Assembly (NCBI GenBank): GCA_024734555.1
Contig: JANPWX010000217.1
Span: forward strand, 867,650 to 931,649
Direction of reading: 5' to 3'
From: Trochalopteron elliotii
Lineage: Eukaryota > Chordata > Aves > Passeriformes > Leiothrichidae
Length of the DNA stretch: 64,000 nt
Numbering within the stretch: position 1 is the stretch's first letter; each line of letters starts with the position of its first letter. Both the position numbers and the translations under genes were made by a program. Below are positions 35,896 to 48,714 of this stretch, piece after piece. The notes under the pieces are model-generated. The model was not told where the DNA came from, ran no database searches, and was given only the letters and a program-made list of their open reading frames with translations.

Positions 35896-38800
35896 CTGTG
35901 CAGCTGATCACAGAAGAGAATGACAGGTCTCTTTTTTGTGGTGGGCTCACTGAAAGTAATTAAGAATGGCAACAGGTGTTAAGATGAATTAAGATCTCAA
36001 AGGTGGCAACACAGATAGGAAAAACTGCAAAGCACTGGTTACATTAGTTGTGATCAGTTAGAGAAAACTGTCTCTGAGCAGAAAGGTTTTGGAGAACTTG
36101 CCTCATGAACTTGCCTCAGGTGCTCAGCAAAACCTTGAGGGCCCAAAGCTAACTGGAAGAGTTAAAACAGCAAAACTAGACCAGCAGCAGACATTGGAAG
36201 GGCTCCACCATCTCAAACCACAAGTCTGTTTCCCTGAGAATGCCTGAAATTAGAGGTCTGGGAGTGGGAATAAGCCCATGGCAAAGGTCTGCTCCCTTCC
36301 AGAAGACTCTCCTCCTGCTCTAGCTGTGCCCAGGCAATGGGAATGCTCACACCTGGGCATTCATGCTGTGATGTGTCTGCACCACGTGCCTGGGCAGCCC
36401 AGCCCGGCATGGAACAGCCACAGGCAGCAGCAACCCTCCTAAGGGCAGGTCCCTCATGGGCAGGCTCAGGCCAGCCCTGCTGTGTTTGGCTGCATCAGAC
36501 TTTAAATCACCAGCCATGAACAGCTGAAAGGCCACATAAATAAAAAAGAACTTTAAAATTTTCTGATAGTTGCTGAACTTCTTGTAAAAAGCCAACAAAG
36601 ACGAATGAAGCAAATGCTAAATGTTGGAGATTTATGGTCTACACAATGACCTTCCTTTGAAACAGTGTCAGTGTCATTCCCCTTGCTGGCTGAGTGCACA
36701 CACACTGTCTCTGCAGCAATCCCCAACCATTTCTTTCTGGTTTCACTTTTTCTCCACCATGATTTATACGGATGTGTCCTGTCTTCATGTCCCAGGGAAC
36801 ACACTGGACTTTTCAGTAAACATACACAATGCAGTTCCTTTTTTCTCAAGAGCCAAGAGGAAAAGGCTCCTCCCGACAAGATAAACAACCCACCCACCCG
36901 TTCCCTCAAGCAAATACATCAGGGAGGAGATGACCAGCTTTGTGTTGTGCCCTGGAGGTTTCCAGCCTGATGTCTCCTGCAGAGGAGAGCTCTGTCAGTA
37001 ACAGCTGTCTCTTGAGAGTGCCCTGCCATGGGATACCCCTGGTGGGGTCTGGGACTCTCAGACCCAGCAGTATGTGATGTCTGGCTCCTCTCTTTCCCCT
37101 CACCAGAGAGGCAGATGTTTTCCACCACTTTTCTGTGGGCAGTACAATGCCTAAGGAGCCAGGCATTACAAACTGCTCTCCGTGGCCTGCAGGAGCTGGT
37201 CCAGTCCCTGTTGAACTGGTATCAAGTGATTTCTATGGCTGGTGGCTGAAGTGTCTTTTAGACTAATAGTGTGGCATGGTTTTGATTTAAAAAAAAATAT
37301 ATCCATTGACCTAGGGACCTTGAAACTTGTCAAATTTGTCTTACAACCTGACCCCAAGACCATTAAAGTCAGTTTAAGGTCCCCCTTTGATTCCATCGAA
37401 CTTTAGATTGGCCCTTGGCAAATGTTTCAATTAACCTTTGCCAGGTTCCATGTTTGTAATGAAATCTAAATTCATGTTAGTTTTGTGCACTTCCCATTTC
37501 TATAACAAATGTTCTTCACCTCCTTCTTTCCAATAAAGAGATGTCCTCAGGCCCTACAGACCAAGTACAGCCTTAGATAAGAGATAAATCAGTGGCCACG
37601 TGGGGCCTGTGTTTAGAAGGATGCCATGGCAATGTCAGAAACATGGTGGTTATTTATCAAAAGCCATTTTTCACCTCAGTCTGCTTATCCCTTTACCCTC
37701 TGTGGAGGAACAGTCCTGTTACTGGGGAGCAGCACTGGGCTCACTCACTTGGTTACCTGAGGGAGGAAAGAATTCCACTGAAGTAAGAAATGGCTCTAAG
37801 GCCAGCAACAAGTGGGCAATGAGACACTCGTCCAGGCTCAGACAGAGAAACAAGAGAACACAGGAGAACCAGGTGCCACCAGTCGAGTGGTAGAAGACAG
37901 CTGTCTACATGGCAGTTCTTGAGCTGAAGAAAATGTGAGGTCGTTCACACCAGCACAGACCTCTCTCATCTTCCACGAGGGTGCAGAGATCTCAAATTAT
38001 CCCACATTTGCCACCTTGCAAATCATCAGGGACAGTTGCCATGGATCAGCAGACACCTGATAACTTGTTACCCAGCAGTGAGTTCTTCATGTGTTCAAAC
38101 TCGTGATCTCCCTTGAGACTGCAAGGTGCTCTGCAATGTTTTGGAGTGTGCCAGGCTTTCTGCCTAGCACTCAAATGCTGTTTACCTCTCTTTGATGCCC
38201 CTTTATGGTTATTTATTTCTAAGAATACCTTCAAAATTGCAATTCCTGCTATTTTTTTATTAATTGAAACTTCTTGCTATTCACCTGCTGAGTGGAGTGA
38301 TTATTTCAAAATACCTTTAGTGCTTGCCCCTCTCCTCACTGCAGCTTAAGGACTATCTTTTTGGAGGCTGCTTTTTTCTGGAATGGCTGTTTTTGGTGGT
38401 ACCTCTGAGTGGGAATAAATTACTTCCAGATGGTCTGTGAAAACTGGTCCTTCAAAACACCAATACTAATCAGGCTCCAGCACTTATCTTTTGTATTGCG
38501 GCTGCTTGTGTCCCTCATCCCACCAGAACCAAGAGAGCTTAAATTAGCTTTCAAGGACACAAGTCCTACATCATTTTCACTTCTATTCAATTTTGTTTAC
38601 TTTCTGAACAGTGTTGGCTCAATAGTACTCTGGTATTCCCATCCAGTACTTACTCAAGATCAGTCTGCAGAGCACATCTTCTGATAACTTGGATTTTTTG
38701 ATTTGTCTTCCACAAAGGGCCATGATATGAAAGGGATAACAAGCTTTGGTGCCTTCTAGAATAAAACCTTTCACAGGAAGAAGCCACAGGATGTGCCAGA

Positions 38801-38936
38801 GCAGAAAAACAGGCTGGATAGCACGTAGCATATGGGAGACATGGAGAAATGGGTTTGGAGCAAATCTAGCTTCCACGGCAACCAGAAGCAGTGTCAGGTC
38901 CTTGGGGTATGTTCTGCCAAGGAATCTTCTTCTTCT

Positions 38937-38955
38937 GATGATGATGATGATGATG
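38937..38955. repeat. (GAT)6 microsatellite
   Basis: Six gat units directly follow a short (ttc)4 run at 38925-38936. Confidence 0.9.
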
Positions 38956-39609
38956 TTCAGGTCTTACCGTCACAGAGGAGTTTTCTGAGGGCTGAAACAG
39001 TGTGGCACTCCATTTGCCATCATCACCCTTCCACTTTTGAGTGCCATTTCAGCTCTGTGTGCCATGTTCAGTGCAGGTCTCCACAGAAGTAATTGTACAT
39101 GCTAGTAATAGTACGTGCTAATAGTAAATACTTCATGTTCTGCAGAAGGATGACTGAACACACTGAAATCCCTTGCTGAGATGCAGTTTGGGTGCCTTTC
39201 TTTACCTGGCAGTTAACTAGTAAACTAGCACAGATATCAGCTGAACAAAAATTCCTTTCACTCAGGGTTTAAGGCCCCACTTCTTGAGGAGTGTGACAAA
39301 TGTGGACTAAAAAGCCATCTTAGCTGGTAACACACTGGAAAAGATGGATTTAAAACCACCATATTCTTTACAAACCCCAAGATAATTGTGTTGAGTTAGA
39401 GGACTCCTTTCAAGAAAGAATTTGGCTTAATATAAGGCAAATCCTTGTGTCTGACTCAGGATGGTTAAAACAACAACAAAACCCCTATAAAGCAAAAACT
39501 GAACTAGAAGGACAAGCAGAAGCAAAAGGCAAAAGCAAATGCAAAACATACAGAGCCTTGGAAAGCACAAGAAAGCAGAAAAAGCCTATAAATACTTATG
39601 TCAATAAAA

Positions 39610-39850
39610 CAAGCCGCTGGTCCTCGTTTAATTAGCAATTTTTATTAACAGTGGTTTGTTGACTTGTGCAGTGTTTACCGAGGGCCAACATAAAAAGCAT
39701 TAAAATCAGGAGATAGTGGCATTTTAATCCCCCTATTCCCAGTGTGGAAATGAAAGTGCTAAACTGGTCATTTGTGTCCATCAATAGATCAGGGGCAGAG
39801 AGATCACCAATCTTTGTATTTTCCTCAGGAGGCAGGGGGTATAGCCATGG
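39610..39850. promoter_or_regulatory. Candidate conserved noncoding element
   Basis: This repeat-free block has TAAT cores (cgtttaattagcaattttta), a forkhead-like gtttaccgag and retained CpGs (gccgctggtcctcg). The appearance is of a conserved noncoding element; there is no direct proof. Confidence 0.22.
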
Positions 39851-42774
39851 GCCCAGCTGAGCTGCAGGTTGCAGAGAGGCAAGAGGTAAAATAACTTTGG
39901 CAGATGCCATTTCATCTGTTGCACATGGATTCATAAGACCACAGCCAACAAAACAACTGCTGGTTCCCAGATCCATCTCTTCCTGCTAGTGGTGTAGGAG
40001 GATACAAGCCCAAAGTCACATATTTTATTTCCAATCTTTGAACTCAAAACCCATTAATTATAAATATAAAGTCATGTCACTATCTAAAATGTAGAATTCC
40101 ATTCCAGCAAAGCAAATCTGCTGGAGGTTTTGGGCTGGAGGTAAGGGGCCAGGACTCACCTCACCTGGTTTATTTACAACTGTGCTGAGTACTAGAGTGA
40201 TCCTGCTCGCTCTCTCTGTTGGCAGAATAGGAAACATGATGGTCCACTATCATTTATTTCAGCAAGTCCTTTCTAGAATTCAGAAAACATTGCTCTCTGT
40301 CCTATTTCTGCTTCCCTTAATCTGAGGTCAGGCAGGGGCTGAGCCACATCCAGAACTGTCTTTAAAGGTCAAAGAGAAGTGTTAAATGAGGCTGCTAAGA
40401 GTGACCCCAAGGGATCAGTGCACAGCTGAGGCTTGCTGGTCCCTCTCCACTCTTGCTAAGTGCACTGTGCCCACCCAGAAAGGTCTGTGCTGCCAGGGGC
40501 AGGGGCTTGGTGACAGGGAGCTTGTGACACTGGCTGTGGGTACAGGGAGGGGCTCCCCTCCATCCTCTCTGTCCCAGGTGGGCTGTGCAGGGGAGGTCAG
40601 CCAAAGCCACGTGCCCGGATGGTGTGGGAAGTGACCAGGATATTGTTGGCAGTCCTGGCCTGCACCCAGCAGTGGATCATCCCCCACTGCTGCTGGATCC
40701 TCAGCCAGCTGTGTGGACTGCAGGAATTTATGCACGGAAGGCTGGGGTGGCAGGAATGCAGCCTGTCTGGGTTACAGTACCTGCAACCCCTAATTAGTCA
40801 GATACTTCCAAGTCAGACTAAGCTGGTGACTAAATGGGTGTGGACTGAAATGCTCTTCCTGGTGAATGTGTCTGGGACTGGCCAAGGCAGCCAGTGCCCT
40901 GCCTGGCATGGGACAGCCCACTGACAGGTCTGCTGGCACATCACAGGGGGTTCTTGTGCCTGCCACATCCCAGCTCTCCCCCTGCCACCCTCAGCATGCC
41001 GAGGTCAGGCTGTCCAGCCAAATCCAGCAAGATCCCCCTGACATCTGCTGGGGCCACCTGTGGCTCCTGCCCTTGCCCAAGGCTCAGAGGTGGCACAGCC
41101 CTGGATCTGTGGCACTGGAGCCACCAGCACGGCTCTGCCTCCAGCCAGCCCACAGCAGGCATCCATCCTTCACAAGGGCACCCCATGGCTGATGCTGACA
41201 TCTTTCCACTACCTCAAATAACACAAGTCTCACACTTCAGCCCACTGCACTGGGCAATGAAAACAACTTTTTTTCCATCTTATGGTTTCCTCAAGAATGA
41301 AGGAGACTGAGCTGTCCAAGGCTGCAGAAGCCAGTGTCAGAATTTCTGACTTGCTGCTGGAGCTGGGCTGGGTGTGAGGCATACCTAGTGGAATTAATGA
41401 CCTTTACCTCCAGGAGCAGGGAGAGGAGGGATAACTCAGAAATGGCTTTAATGGGCGACCATAAATATAATGGGAGACTTGCAATCACATAGTTATCTGT
41501 CTAATCCATGCATCTGTTGTACACACACTTCATTGATTATACACACACGCATAACATATATCTGCAATATGTATATATATTTGTAAAATGCTTGACAAAT
41601 CATCCATGGGTTGGAGGATTTATCCTACTTGTCACAGCTGTTCAGGCTGCTGTTTCCATTGCAGCTATTCTTTTCCAGCATGCCTAAGTTTCCTCAATGT
41701 GGCGTTTTTATGCTGGCATTTAAACATTGTGTTTCAGCAGAGTCTGAAAGGAAAAATAGGAAGAGGCCTCATTTGACCACTTTTACATTCAGTAAAAATG
41801 AAAAATTACTTTTCCCACGTTTTTGTGGTGATAAACTCCTGTGCTCTGTCTGACTGATGATGAGACAATTTACCTGGGAGCATTGTGATTTTCTCAGAAA
41901 AATAAAACAAGAAACTTCTGTAGCTCTCCCTGGTCCTTGCTGCCTCAGGGGAAAATAAAGGGGAAAAAAAGCAAATATGACTATTTCCTTCCAAGGGAAG
42001 GAAAGAAAATGTATGCAAAAGAAAAAAAAAACCTTTATGTCTGGGTTCATTAGCACTATTTGTAAATATTCTTCAAGCTTGAGGCCTTTTCCTTCCTTCT
42101 TTTCAGTAAGAAAATATATGGGGCGGGATTTTTGTCTCATTCCATGAGAAGGCTTGAGCTGTTCCATTGTAGGTGGGGGTGCCATTGCCCTGCTAACCCC
42201 CTGCTGCAATACAGCACTGCCAGACAAACAGGAGAGCTGAGAGGGGTGTCAGGGCAGGGTGACACTAAACTGAAAGTTTGAGACAGCACAGTTTCAAAAG
42301 GTTCAGTTGTATGTAAAAGGAAATAACCATTGATTTGGGTGATGTGTTTCTTTTCTGTTACCAACACCAACAGAAATATGTGGAAGCAGGGGTTTAAAGA
42401 GTACCCCTCTCTCAGAGTGTGATCTGGGCTGCTCTCTGTTCTGCCTTGTGCAGGAGCTCAGAGGGATGCTCAAGCAGGCTGCCTGCTCTGGAGAGCTTTA
42501 GGTCCAAAAGTCGTGCATGGGAAAGAACTACAGGTGTGCCCGTGGCCAAGACAACATTGTCTTAGAGCCTTAACCCTTACATTTCCCTCTCCTGTAGCCA
42601 AAAGCCAGATATGCCAGGACAATAGCTGCAAGGCAGGAGATGTTGAGCCAAAGTTTGCTGAGACTGAGCAAATATTTCTAACTTTGGGATCACTGTGTGC
42701 ATGTCCTGTGCTTTGCAATCCTCCCTGTGCAGCTGTGGCCAGGTGCTGACAGAGGCAAGACCATGGGTTAGAAC

Positions 42775-42950
42775 AGAACAGAATAAAATAGAATAGTATA
42801 TTTCAATTGGAAGAAATCTGCAATGATTGTCAGGCCCAACTGCCCAACCAATTCAAATGGATCTCTGATATAATCTGACACAGCAGGTCTTATTTTCTGA
42901 CATATTATCTAGTCCCTCTCTAGGGAGGCCTAGAGAGGGACTAGATAATA
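42775..42950 (-). mobile_element. CR1 LINE 3' scrap ending in a hairpin
   Basis: The left part reads as the antisense 3' end of an old CR1 subfamily: agaatagtatatttcaattg, gaagaaatctgcaatgattg, ccaactgcccaaccaattc. The right part contains ctctctagggaggcct, which fits the CR1 segment 'cctctctaggaagcctgttcc'. From 42903 the sequence folds back on itself (see the inverted repeat entry), and recognisable CR1 stops there. Most of the element is missing. Confidence 0.6.
42903..42950. repeat. Perfect 22-bp inverted repeat, 4-nt loop
   Basis: Arms at 42903-42924 and 42929-42950 are exact reverse complements (left core ctagtccctctctagg, right core cctagagagggactag), separated by gagg. The left arm lies in the CR1 scrap. 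The right arm looks like a copied-back version, as produced by fold-back replication errors. It would form a stable cruciform or RNA hairpin. Confidence 0.95.
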
Positions 42951-43323
42951 CAGCGCCTATGCCTATACAAGGGCCCTGCCCAGTCCTTTTTAAACTGCAT
43001 TGGAAAGGTGTGAAATTTCCCAAACTCCTCTGGGAAAACCAAGGTGGTGTTACTGCTGCTGCCCCATGTACCAGGCAGTGCCTCCATGACCCAGCTGGTG
43101 GTTGGGATCAGGTCTTCACACGAGGCTGCAGGTGCTGGAAGCCAGGCTGGGGAAGAGGAGATCTGGAGGCTTTGAAGGCAGCATGGTATCAGTGTAGAGT
43201 ATGTGAGAGCTGAGGGTGGATAGATAGTGAATTTGGGCTTTGCTGGTGATGGCAAGATGTTGAAGGATTGCCCTGATAAGAAAGGTGTTTCTGTAAGCAG
43301 GAACAGACTGAAGGGTTTTGGGT

Positions 43324-43456
43324 GTTTTGTTTGGTTGGTTGGTTGGTTGGTTGGTTGGTTTTTTGTTTTGGTTTTTTGTTTGTTTTTTTGTTTGTTTTGG
43401 AGGCGTTTTTTGGGGTTTTGCGGTTTTTGGGGGTTTTGTTTTGATTTGTTTTTTAA
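43324..43456. repeat. (TTGG)n and T/G-rich low-complexity tract
   Basis: About seven ttgg units (43331-43359) pass into 100 bp of nearly pure T and G (gttttttgtttgttttttt, ttttttggggttttgcgg, tttttgggggttttg). The plus strand has no A and only two C over most of it. The later part has four or more G runs that could pair as a G-quadruplex. Confidence 0.95.
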
Positions 43457-43866
43457 TAATGGGGCTTTCCTGACTTGAGCATATATGTCAATCATTCTGT
43501 GGTGTAAATTAGTCCTATCTGGTGATTTAGACCTACCAAAGGTCCCGTGCTGAAACAGTACAGCTGAGGTGCAGTGATCACACAGCTCAGTGTGGGTGGG
43601 TGGGATGGAACTGCTGCCTGGTTCTGGGGCTGGGATGGGCTGGAATAGCAGGGAGGAGGGCCAGCACTGGTCCCAGCAGCACTTCTGCCCCTCCTGTGAC
43701 ACCACAGCTGTGAAACCTCGCAGTTAGAGGTGTCTGCCCAAAAATCTGTCACTGCCTGCGTGTCTCTGGCATAAGAGCAGCATCATAAGGGAAGAAGCAA
43801 GTCTCTTGGTGCCACTGGGCTACCAAACTGTGACCCTCTTGTGAAACGGTGCTCCCTCCCCACCCG

Positions 43867-43912
43867 AGCTGTTATCAGTTAGCTGTTATCACCTGGGCTG
43901 TGATCAATTAGC
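43867..43912. repeat. Imperfect tandem repeat with GATA-type cores
   Basis: Three related units lie in a row: agctgttatcagtt, agctgttatcacctgg, gctgtgatcaatt. Two hold TTATC (GATA factor core on the minus strand). It may be chance or part of the CpG-rich regulatory patch that follows. Confidence 0.6.
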
Positions 43913-43969
43913 CCTGCCAGTCCAAGCAACACACACTGGCAGCTCCTGCAGGCTCCATCCACAGGGGAT

Positions 43970-44370
43970 GAATCCGGGAGAGCCGGGGGCTGAGGCAGCC
44001 AAAGGGTCCCTCGGGGTGAGACCCCCGAGCACGCAGGAGCCTGATGCCAGCAGCCCCTCTGCCCGGCTGTGGGATCTGGGAGTGCCCAGCAGCTTGTCTG
44101 GCATGCCCCGGTGCTGGCCACGTACATAATCCCAGGGCAGGAGCCGTGCTTGAACTGCATGTGAACCGTAAATCCCCGCTCCTAAAGCTGAGGGCAGTTC
44201 CCGCTGGCACGCCTGCTGCGGCGGCTCAGCCTGGTCCCCGGCACCGCCGCCCAGAGCAGCCGGCTCATTTAAATTGCTTTATAAATGGGCCAAAGAACTC
44301 TGGCTCCAGCCTTCATCTGAGTAATAAATACACAATAAAGCAGCCTCAGTGGCTGAGGGAGGCCAAACAA
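43970..44370. promoter_or_regulatory. Isolated CpG-rich patch and candidate regulatory block
   Basis: Inside AT-rich DNA, 43970-44265 carries many CpGs (gaatccgggagagccggggg, gcctgctgcggcggctcag, ggcaccgccgcccag). It then passes into a repeat-free AT-rich part (ctcatttaaattgctttata, gtaataaatacacaataaag). This could be a small CpG island, an enhancer, or an alternative promoter. I see no gene start attached to it. Confidence 0.35.
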
Positions 44371-45013
44371 TCAACACTTCCAAAACGGGGAGGATGCTCT
44401 TACTGAAAAGAGGTCGTCTTTTGTAATGTTTTAGCCCTTTTCTGCCCCTTTTAAGGATTTCTCCCGGAGGAGATGGAGTAGAGGCTATGTTTAGCCAGCT
44501 GTATGCCCAGATGGTCACAACACTTATGAACAACATCCCCTAGGAATAATTGTATTAAGTCTTCTTTGGATTTTGTACTCTTGGGTTTAAGGAAAAAAAA
44601 AAAAAAAGGATTCTCTAGAATGAATGGTTTGGCACTTTTGCACTTGATTACTGTATTAAGAAACCAGCCAATGCCTGACAGGTTTTTGCAACCACCTCCA
44701 AACACGAGACATCACACAGACCTATGACTTCTTAATGAAAAGCTGGAAAGTGTATAATTGAGGCTGAGGTAGGATGTGCTGACATGCCAGAAAGGACATT
44801 TGAACCCTGCTATACCAGTGTGCCCACATGGATTTAACTCCATACTCACCAGCCAGGTGAGGAGCTCTTCTCACACGGATGAGAAGAGCCAGTGAAGAGT
44901 TTCCATCCTCCTGTTAAGCAGCGCACGTGGGAATGAATGTGTGCTCTATTTGGCTTGCAAATCTTACATCACCTATTGCATTTCCACTCACTTCTTTCTT
45001 TGGGGAGAGAGAA

Positions 45014-45066
45014 AAGAAAGCAACCAGAGAAAAGGAAGCAACCAAAGGAAAGAAAGCAACAAAGAG
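45014..45066. repeat. Minisatellite, three units of 17-18 bp
   Basis: The units are aagaaagcaaccagaga, aaaggaagcaaccaaagg and aaagaaagcaacaaagag. They are purine-rich and imperfect. Confidence 0.9.
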
Positions 45067-45374
45067 GAGAGATCAATGGACCATGGCAGAGCACTCTGCT
45101 GCGCACACACTTCGCACCCGCCTTGGGAGAAGGGAGGGAAGGGTGGGGGGAATGAGGGGATTAATGAAGGCAAAGACACACAGTTCAGTTAAGGAATGTG
45201 CTGAGAGATGAGAGTGATGGTGGGAAGTGGCTAAAAACTTCCCAGGGAGACCACTTGGAAGGGTATGTAAGTTTTAAAAGCTAGCGTGCATTTTCCTGGT
45301 GTATTCCAGTGGATCACGAAGTGCCTGGCAGGAAATAGCACTGCCCTCCTGTTAGCAAACTCCTGTTTGATGAC

Positions 45375-45470
45375 ACCCATTTCACAGACAGGGACACTGA
45401 GGCACACTGAGGCAAGGAAAAATTAACTTCCCTTAGGGAATGATAGGTAACACCTGTGATTGCAGAGATC
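45375..45470 (+). mobile_element. MIR-like ancient SINE remnant
   Basis: The motifs are cccatttcacagacagggac, actgaggcacactgaggcaa and aattaacttcccttagggaa, followed by a faint tail. They match the MIR core (gaggaaactgaggcacagag...taagtgacttgccc). A 10-bp internal duplication of cactgaggca is visible at about 45395-45414. Confidence 0.6.
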
Positions 45471-48400
45471 TAACCATAATGGTCAGGAGGCCCTTGCCCA
45501 AAAACTTACATTTCTATTTATTATTGCAGTGTTGGAAAAGCTGTGAACAGAGACATTAAAAGGATCTGTAAAACATCCACCTCACACCAGGATCACCAAT
45601 AGCTCTCTGCAACCCATCACAAACTGTAGTCAATGACCTGCAGCCATAAGTGTTATATTCAGTAAAAAGCAGCTGAAAAGGGCATGACTGGTGGTCTGGG
45701 TCCTTGTGATAGCAGGGAATGTACAAATGCTGAAACAGATGTGAACACTGCCTATTGCTCCGGTGAGATCTTGGACACCAAAGATGTCCTGCATGTAGTG
45801 CATGGGAAAATAGATCTGTGCTTCCCTGAAGCCATAGCAGCTTACAAAACATCACACCACAGGCAAAACCAGCTGTTCCTGGCCCAGGAGACCCCAGCAA
45901 AAAACAGCTGTCTGGTGTCAGAGGAACGGGAGCATTGCTCTCTGCCTCATGTTTGGTAGTTGGCCTCTGAAAAGTGGCTGCTGCAGAACTGGCCAGGCTT
46001 GGGTGTGAGTGTGCCTCAGTGCCAAGAGGCTGCTCTGGCAGCTGGGAACGACTGCAGCAGCCTGTCAGTTCCTGCCATGGCCCTTGTTTGGATGCTGTGG
46101 GAGGGAGTTTGGCAGATGTGATTCCTGCAAAGCCTCGCCATTCCTCAAGACCCTGGTGGAATGGCTTTGCTGCCCCTCTCTGTTCCTGCACCATTGCAGG
46201 GAGCTACAGCAAACCCCCTAACTGAGGCTTCTGTCATTATCCTCCTACCACACATAGGATTCCTGTCTCTAAAACAGAGCAGGGATGAGATTAGCATCTT
46301 CTCCCTCTCTTGCTATGCCAGTTTTTGACAGACAGAGGGGTGGGGGAGTAGAAAATGGGGTAAAGATAGAGCTGTGTGTTTTGATGGGAATTGTCATTAC
46401 CCTGATAGCAGTGAGGTTATGTGGGGACACCGTGGCTTTGACTTGCTGCAAGCCACTGGCTGGAGAAAAGGGTGGCAGAGGAGCTCAGCATGGGCTGAAG
46501 GGGCTTTGCCTTAGCACAGGCTGTGGAGTACATAGGGATAACAAGCCTCTGTCTCTGCTGGCACCATAAACATGTAATGCACAAACCCCTAGAGACTCAG
46601 GTCACATGATTCATACTGCTGAATCCCACAGCCCACAGGATCAGGCACAAACTTTAAGCCTGTTTAATGTATCATTCAGGAATGAACCAGGTTGCTTTTA
46701 CTTTTCTTTTAGAAGACACATGTTTTCATTATATATGCTCCAAGTAGAGGCTAAAGATCCAGAAACTGTGGCTATGGAGTTTTGGTGTTCCCTCTCATCA
46801 GTTTGGTTAATTGCTTGTTTCATTTACTAGCTGGGTTTTAACTTTCCTATGGATCACTTGGCTCCTGAAATTCCGTGAGTACTGAAAGTCAGCAAATTCT
46901 GGGAAGTGTTCTCTGGAGGAAAGTCCTGGAACTCTTACAACAGGCATAATTTTCATTTGTGCAGGTTTAGTGCTCTCACAGAATAAATAAGCATTAACTA
47001 TCCCACAACTGCACCAAAATGCAGTCGGTTTGTAGCCTGCTGTGTGCTGCACTGGAAGCCTGAGCATTTTACCTTGCAGGCTAAATGGCTCTGTGAACAG
47101 AAATTGCGATCATTGCTCAGGAGATACTTTCCAGATGAAACCTCACTCAAAAATAGCTATGCCTGGGTTTAATACCTGTAATACCAATAGAGTGGTATTT
47201 GCATTTAAACACTGACTTCAGTGTGAGGGAACTCATATGGGAGAAAGGTGTATTTTTAACTAACCCTTCTAGCCACTGGGTGCCACTAGTGACTCGTTGG
47301 GTTGAGGGAAAAGCAGCTATCCTGAAACTTTAGGGGGACAACCCACACATAAATCCTCACAATACAGTAATACATAGGAAGTTGACCTTCAGCTTACTCA
47401 ATTTACTTAAAAAGCATCCACGCTGCATGTCTCTGATTTCCCTCTGTTCTAATTCTCAGTGGCTGTATTTCAGTGCCAGGGTATCATTCAGGGTGCTGGG
47501 TTAGAGGCTGTGTAACCAGCTCTTAGAAAGCCTGATGAAGCAAGCACAGCACTCAAGCTAATGCTTACGTTTATGACAACTGAGCAGCGCCCTTGCAATC
47601 AGTGAAACTGCTCACGTGCTTACAGACAAGCACATATTTGACTGGATTAGTATGTGAAGAGACTGGAACTGAAGGCATGGTCAGCAAAGAAGCCCAATGA
47701 GCTACTGCTTTTGCTGCTGGTTATCCTCCCCAAATTCATCCTTTGCAATGCAGACACAATTCCAGACCCTCACATTGGATACATATAATGACTGCTATTA
47801 ATTCTTAGCAGGGGACAGGATCAGACCCCTGGGTTTAATGGTCTGCTTTTCATCTCTTTAATCCCCATCCCATCCCTCATTCTGCTTTTCACTTCAAAAT
47901 TATTTTGCCTGCCTCCTCCTCCTCCATTCTTATTGTTCTGATGTTCCCTGCCACGATTTCTCCAAAGGCAGGATAGCGAGGCAGTTCATCTGCAACAGCC
48001 CATTTCCATAAATAGGCACATATAGGTGGAAATACGTACATGAGTTTATTCTACACCTGAAAACATATAGGGCAAAATAAATCCCTGGAATCTACTTGAA
48101 CACTGTACCTACAGAGAGATCTCCACTGTTTTATTATCTGATTTAAACCAGAGTGATACACATTCTGTGTAGGGACAAGCCTTAAAGAGACAGTAATTTG
48201 CACATGTACACGAAACCCCTACAAACTGGGTTGAAATAGAAACTGGGCCCTCAAATAAGAAATCCAAAGAGGAACAGGTTTCTGGGGGGCAAAGAGCTAC
48301 TGTATGTCAGCTACCTCAGGGCAATAGTACCCCATGTCTGTGCCAGTCCTGCTTCTCACATCTCCAGTGTGAGAGCAGCCACACAAGCAGTGCATTGCCC

Positions 48401-48714
48401 TGGCTGATGTGCTGAAGATCTACGCGCTGGTGTATCTCACAATAAGAGTGCCCATAGACCCCAGTTCACCTTATTCTTTCTTTCCTCCCGTTCCAGGGCT
48501 ATCCCAGGCCCACTGATGTCTCAGCTCACCCTCCCTGAGGTCGCCCTCCCCTTGCTGCTGCTGCTCCAGCCGCAGGGGCTGGCTGCTCCCACGCTCCCAT
48601 TTGTATGTCACTCACGCGTCTCTCCCCACTTAGAGCTGTCTTCTGCTTCCTGCTGCCAAGAACTGTCTCTATTTGAGACTCCATTTCAAACCCATGATTA
48701 CCAGGAGCCTTCCT

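Larger units (their letters stand above)
35896..42774. other. Unique noncoding DNA
   Basis: No gene or transposon was recognised in this roughly 6.9-kb stretch. It includes a (GAT)6 array at 38937-38955, an A-rich agcaaaa-type patch at about 39465-39600, a candidate conserved block at 39610-39850 and an AT/AC-rich patch at 41515-41585. GC is locally higher at 40400-41200, where overlapping chance frames reach 138 codons. Confidence 0.5.
42951..45374. other. Noncoding stretch with simple repeats and a CpG-rich patch
   Basis: No gene was recognised. The T/G tract, the GATA-type repeats, the CpG-rich patch, an A15 run (44593-44607) and the minisatellite are listed separately. A 254-codon minus frame (42941-43705) crosses the T/G tract and is mostly Lys/Gln/Asn/Pro/Thr low complexity, so it is not a gene. 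Confidence 0.5.

Noticed and set aside
42941..43705. 254-codon minus-strand open frame
   Set aside because: It crosses the T/G low-complexity tract and the hairpin. Its middle is a Lys/Gln/Asn/Thr/Pro repeat produced by the tract, and it has no domain.
45556..46194. 212-codon minus-strand open frame
   Set aside because: No domain is recognised, overlapping frames occur on the other strand, and there is no promoter, splice or poly(A) context. Length alone is not enough.
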